Shown in pieces: positions 60,432 to 64,000 of a stretch of 64,000 nucleotides of DNA. Every line of letters starts with the position of its first letter. The stretch's first letter is position 1. Below the pieces are notes generated by a model. It was not told the origin of the DNA. It ran no database searches and was given only the letters and a program-made list of their open reading frames with translations. The stretch comes from Luteimonas sp. FCS-9 (lineage in GTDB: Bacteria; Pseudomonadota; Gammaproteobacteria; Xanthomonadales; Xanthomonadaceae): the NCBI RefSeq assembly GCF_001014645.1, contig NZ_LASZ01000006.1:62001-126000 (forward strand). The letters are read 5' to 3'. The position numbers and the translations under genes are program-made.

Positions 60432-62540
60432 ATGCCACTGCGTCCCGTCCTGCTGTCGTTGTGCCTGCTCGCCGCGCTGCCGGCCGCCGCCCAGGAGCGG
60501 GGGCTCGACGTCCGCGACCTGGTCAAGCTCGACCGGGTGTCCGCGCCGTTGCTCACTTCCGATGGCCGCCATCTGGTCTTCGCCCAGCGCACGCTGGATT
60601 TCGACTCGGGCAAGGCCACGACGGCGCTGTACGCGCGCAACCTCGTGACCCGCGACCTGGCGCCGCCGAAGCGGATCACCCCGGAGGGCTGGAACGTCAA
60701 CTCGCCCGCGCTGTCGGCCGACGGCGGGACGGTCTATTTCCTCAGCGCCAAGAACGGCACTTCGCAGGTCTATGCGATGCCGCTCGCCGGCGGCACGCCG
60801 CAGCAGCTGACCGACGTCGCGGTCGACATCGGTACGTTCCAGGTCTCGCCCGACGGCAGCCGCGCCGCGTTCAGCGCCGACACCTTCGGCGACTGCGCGG
60901 CGGATCTCGCCTGCACCCGGCGCAAGCTCGGCGAACAGAAGGACGCCAAGGCCAGCGGCGTGGTCTACGACCAGCTGTTCGTCCGCCACTGGGACACGTG
61001 GAAGGACGGCACCATGAGCCGCCTGTTCGTCGCCGATCTGCCGGCCGCGCGTGCGCAGCCGGTCGCTACGGTGCGCGCACTGGGCCATTCGCTCGAAGGC
61101 GACATCCCGTCCAAGCCGTTCGGCGGGGCGGAGGACTACACCTGGGCGCCGGACGGGCGTTCGATCGTTGCCAGCGTCAAGGTCGCGGGCCGCGAGGCGC
61201 CGTGGTCGACGAACTTCGATCTGTACCGCATCGACGCCACGGGCGACGCCGCGCCGGTCAACCTGACCGCGTCGAACCCGGCCTGGGATGCCGGCCCGGT
61301 CTTCAGCGAGGACGGCGCGACGCTGTTCTATCGCGCAATGAAACGCCCCGGCTTCGAGGCCGACCGCTACGCCGTGATGGCGATGGACGTCGCCAGCGGC
61401 CAGGCGCGGGAGATCGCGCCGCAGTGGGACCGCTCGCCCAGCAGCCTGCAGCCCTCGCCCGATGGCCGCACGCTCTACGTCGCCGCGCAGGACACCGGCG
61501 AGTACCCGCTGTTCCGCGTCGACGTCGAGACCGGCGCGGTGACCCGGCTGATCGGCGATGGCTCGATCTCCTCGTTCGCGGTCGCCGGCGACACGATCGC
61601 TTTCACCCGCAATGACCTGCGTTCGGGCGACACGCTCTACACCACGTCGCTGCAGGACCTGGGCATGGCCGGCATCGGCGCCGGCAGCGCGCTGCGCCAG
61701 ATCACCCCGACCGCGGCCGAGCGGCTGCCGGGCGTCGCCTTCGGCGACTACGAGCAGTTCTCGTTCAAGGGCGCCGGCAACGAGACCGTCCATGGCTACG
61801 TGGTCAAGCCGTGGAACTACCGGGAAGGGCAGACCTATCCGGTCGCGTTCCTGATCCACGGCGGGCCGCAGGGCAGCTTCGGCAACGGCTGGAGCTACCG
61901 CTGGAACCCGCAGACGTATGCGGGGCAGGGCTACGCGGTGGTGATGATCGATTTCCACGGCTCGACCGGCTACGGCCAGGCCTTCACCGATGCGATCAGC
62001 GGCGACTGGGGTGGCAAGCCGCTCGAGGACCTGCAGAAGGGCTGGGCGGCCGCGCAGGACAAGTACGCTTTCCTCGACGGCGACCGCGCCTGCGCACTGG
62101 GCGCCAGCTATGGCGGCTACATGATCAACTGGATCGCCGGCAACTGGTTCGAGCGCGGCGGGCGATCGCCGTGGAAGTGCCTGGTCAACCACGATGGCGT
62201 GTTCGACACCCGCTCGATGGGCTACGTGACCGAGGAGCTGTGGTTCACCGAATGGGAGAACAAGGGCACGCCGTTCGACCAGCCGAAGAATTACGAGCGC
62301 TTCAATCCGGTCAACCACGTCGCCAACTGGAAGGTGCCGATGCTGGTGGTACAGGGCGAGAAGGACTACCGCGTGCCGGTGGACCAGGGGCTGTCGACGT
62401 TCACCGCGCTGCAGCGCAAGGGCATCGAGTCCAAGCTGCTGTACTTCCCCGACGAGAACCACTGGGTGCTCCAGCCGCACAACAGCGTGCTGTGGCACGA
62501 CACCGTCAACGACTGGCTCAAGCAGCACATCGGCCAGTAG
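60432..62540 (+). CDS. S9 family peptidase (secreted, DPP/S9C-like)
   Basis: 702 residues. Signal peptide 1-21 (AAAQ), seven-bladed propeller region, catalytic domain with Ser559 in GASYGGYMINW, Asp645 in GEKDYRVP and His677 in PDENHWVLQP. Long form similar to dipeptidyl-peptidase/prolyl tripeptidyl peptidase S9C enzymes, releasing di- or tripeptides. Cargo for the nearby POT transporter is likely. Not a duplicate of the previous gene: the serine motif, spacing and propeller differ. Confidence 0.93.
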   Translation: MPLRPVLLSLCLLAALPAAAQERGLDVRDLVKLDRVSAPLLTSDGRHLVFAQRTLDFDSGKATTALYARNLVTRDLAPPKRITPEGWNVNSPALSADGGTVYFLSAKNGTSQVYAMPLAGGTPQQLTDVAVDIGTFQVSPDGSRAAFSADTFGDCAADLACTRRKLGEQKDAKASGVVYDQLFVRHWDTWKDGTMSRLFVADLPAARAQPVATVRALGHSLEGDIPSKPFGGAEDYTWAPDGRSIVASVKVAGREAPWSTNFDLYRIDATGDAAPVNLTASNPAWDAGPVFSEDGATLFYRAMKRPGFEADRYAVMAMDVASGQAREIAPQWDRSPSSLQPSPDGRTLYVAAQDTGEYPLFRVDVETGAVTRLIGDGSISSFAVAGDTIAFTRNDLRSGDTLYTTSLQDLGMAGIGAGSALRQITPTAAERLPGVAFGDYEQFSFKGAGNETVHGYVVKPWNYREGQTYPVAFLIHGGPQGSFGNGWSYRWNPQTYAGQGYAVVMIDFHGSTGYGQAFTDAISGDWGGKPLEDLQKGWAAAQDKYAFLDGDRACALGASYGGYMINWIAGNWFERGGRSPWKCLVNHDGVFDTRSMGYVTEELWFTEWENKGTPFDQPKNYERFNPVNHVANWKVPMLVVQGEKDYRVPVDQGLSTFTALQRKGIESKLLYFPDENHWVLQPHNSVLWHDTVNDWLKQHIGQ

Positions 62541-62648
62541 CGGCCGCTCGCCGCCGCATCCCCGCGAAGGCTCCCGCCCCATCGCGCCCGGCACGTCGCC
62601 GGGCGCGATGCGCATCCCCCGATCCCGTTTACCCGAAGGGCCGACCGC

Positions 62649-63908
62649 ATGCCGATCGAAACCGCCGAACCCGCCACTGCGCTGATCACCAGCGACATCG
62701 TCCTGTTCGGCCTGATCGCCGCGACGCTGGGCCTGATCTTCTGGCTGGCCAGCGGCCCGACGCCGTTCTGGAAGAAGTTCTTCACCTGGGTGCCGGCGCT
62801 GCTGCTGTGCTACTTCGTGCCCGCGTTCTACAACACCGTCGGGTTGATCGACGGTGAGCACAACAGCCTCTACAACCCGATCGCCAGCCGCGTGCTGTTG
62901 CCCGCGGCCCTGGTGCTGCTGACGCTGTCGATCGACCTCAAGGGCATCCTCAAGCTCGGGCCCAGGCTGCTGTTCGTGTTCGTCGCCGGCACCGTCGGTC
63001 TGGTGCTGGGCGCGATCGTCTCGTTCCAGGTCATGGAATGGGTGCACCCGCCGGCCGTCGCCGGCGACACCTGGAAGGGCATGGCGGCGCTGGCCGGCAG
63101 CTGGGTGGGCGGCGGCGCGAACATGGTCGCGATGCGCGAGGTCTACCAGGTCGATGCCACGCTGTTCGGCCAGTTCGCGGTGGTCGACGTCGCGATGGCC
63201 AGCGCCCTGATGGCGACGCTGCTGTTCCTGGCCAACCGCTCGGCGCAGATCGACGCGCGCTCGGGCGCCGACACGCGCGCGATCGACGAGATGAAGGCCA
63301 AGATGGCCGCGTTCGAGGCCGCCAACGCCCGCATCCCCACGCTCGCCGACCTGATGGTGCTTGTCGGCGTGGCGTTCGGCATCGTCGGCGCGGCGCATGC
63401 GATCGCCACGCCATTGGCGGCCTGGTTCGCCGCCAACGTCGAGAATGCCGCGCAGTACAGCCTCGACTCGGCCTTCGTGTGGGTGATCCTGATCGCCACG
63501 GCCGCGGGCCTGAGCCTGAGCTTCACGCGCGCGCGTAACCTGGAGAGCGCCGGCGCCTCGCGGCTGGGCACCGTGTTCCTGTACTTCCTGATCGCCTGCA
63601 TCGGCATGCAGATGGACTTCACCAAGCTGTTCGACCGGCTGGAGCTGATCGCGATCGGCGCGATCTGGATGGCGGTCCACGTGCTGGTGATCTGGGGCGC
63701 GGCGCGCCTGGTCAAGGCGCCGATGTTCTACATCGGCGTCGGCTCGATGGGCAACGTCGGCGCCGCCGCGTCGGCGCCGGTCATCGCGGCAGCCTTCCAT
63801 CCCACGCTCGCGCCGGTCGGCGTGCTGCTGGGCACCGTCGGCTACGCAACCGGCACGGTGATCGCCTATTTCGTCGGCCAGATCCTGCGGATGATGGCGG
63901 GGCAGTAG
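62649..63908 (+). CDS. DUF819 family membrane protein
   Basis: 419 residues, about 11 hydrophobic segments. Family-like stretches: LLPAALVLLTLSIDLKGILKLGPR, GSWVGGGANMVAMREVYQV, YFLIACIGMQMDFTKLFD and VGSMGNVGAAASAPVIAAAFHPTLAPVGVLLGTVGYATGT. Fits the DUF819 (YjcL-type) family, related to transporters of unknown substrate. Starts ATG at 62649. It follows the S9 peptidase with a 108 bp gap and may be a transporter for its products. Confidence 0.88.
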   Translation: MPIETAEPATALITSDIVLFGLIAATLGLIFWLASGPTPFWKKFFTWVPALLLCYFVPAFYNTVGLIDGEHNSLYNPIASRVLLPAALVLLTLSIDLKGILKLGPRLLFVFVAGTVGLVLGAIVSFQVMEWVHPPAVAGDTWKGMAALAGSWVGGGANMVAMREVYQVDATLFGQFAVVDVAMASALMATLLFLANRSAQIDARSGADTRAIDEMKAKMAAFEAANARIPTLADLMVLVGVAFGIVGAAHAIATPLAAWFAANVENAAQYSLDSAFVWVILIATAAGLSLSFTRARNLESAGASRLGTVFLYFLIACIGMQMDFTKLFDRLELIAIGAIWMAVHVLVIWGAARLVKAPMFYIGVGSMGNVGAAASAPVIAAAFHPTLAPVGVLLGTVGYATGTVIAYFVGQILRMMAGQ

Positions 63909-63920
63909 CCCGTCGAGGCG

Positions 63921-63976
63921 GGCGCGCGATCGGGGTGGTCTGCAGGCGCCCCATCGCGCGCAAGCGCGCTCCTACG
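63921..63976. repeat. REP-like palindrome (copy D, 5' arm shortened)
   Basis: GGGCGCGCGATCGGGG... ...CCCCATCGCGCGCAAGCGCGCTCCTAC; the outer left arm is missing or degenerate, right arm intact. Lies just after the DUF819 gene. Confidence 0.75.
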
Positions 63977-64000
63977 GGCCCGTTGCCGATATCGCAGCGC

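Noticed and set aside
60258-63800. 1180-codon minus-strand open frame opposite the S9 peptidase and DUF819 genes
   Set aside because: Antisense shadow of clear genes with no family-like motif.

Overview
The window is very GC-rich, densely coding DNA from a gammaproteobacterium. The best fit is Xanthomonadaceae (Lysobacteraceae), probably a Lysobacter/Luteimonas-type organism. The evidence is gene content: a fused aspartate kinase/diaminopimelate decarboxylase, the MurL/MurD2 route to D-glutamate, a lysine-rich H1-like histone, a SET-domain protein, a suf operon with a GNAT and a Rieske protein, and S9 peptidases beside a POT transporter. No tRNA, rRNA, CRISPR, phage or insertion-sequence gene was found. 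The organism assignment is inferred from these families, not from a search.

Layout. 1-2804 (minus) is an Anbu proteasome-like operon: circularly permuted ATP-grasp, alpha-E protein, Anbu (cut by the window edge). 3042-4253 is metK with an inverted repeat just upstream. 4556-9886 holds a membrane hydrolase, dusB, a lipoprotein, and a nucleoside transporter with ribokinase. 10066-15376 is an aldo/keto reductase followed by a heme-uptake cluster (Fur box, hemP, TonB receptor, two accessory genes). 15535-18595 holds an SPFH/NfeD pair and gcvT-gcvH. 18650-19951 is a 1.3 kb gene-free stretch that ends in the promoter and about 320 nt leader of the H1-like histone gene (19952-20464). 20541-27974 holds a MurU-like nucleotidyltransferase, an orphan sulfate-binding protein, an M20 peptidase, a helix-hairpin-helix protein, HutD and a second TonB receptor with its own Fur box and a small unknown gene. 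28688-34976 (minus) is the suf operon: Rrf2 regulator, sufB, sufC, sufD, sufS, GNAT, Rieske.

35137-41061 holds the SET-domain protein, two lipoproteins, an M23 peptidase, a DUF533 protein, an HU protein with a lysine-rich N-terminal tail, OsmC and PhzF. 41247-46673 is a translationally coupled cell-wall operon (lysAC-murL-murD2). It is followed by a stretch in which the 3' end of murD2 appears twice more, alternating with REP-like palindromes. 47102-52265 holds a dienelactone hydrolase, a polyprenyl synthase, ssb, an alpha/beta hydrolase, a small DUF6522-type operon behind an FNR/Anr-type box, and a LysR regulator. 52540-56416 is a three-subunit FAD/cytochrome sugar (or alcohol) dehydrogenase. 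56478-63908 is a peptide-use block: POT transporter, two secreted S9 peptidases and a DUF819 membrane protein.

Three themes join the genes. The first is iron: two Fur-box TonB receptor units and SUF Fe-S assembly. The second is nucleoid or chromatin-like proteins: H1-like histone, HU with a lysine tail, and a SET methyltransferase. The third is cell-wall precursor supply: diaminopimelate, D-glutamate and UDP-MurNAc salvage. The observations most worth checking are the murD2-tail/REP amplification, the FNR-box-controlled DUF6522 gene with its 50-residue partner, and the long leader plus gene-free region before the histone gene. No single locus can be called a new system from sequence alone.
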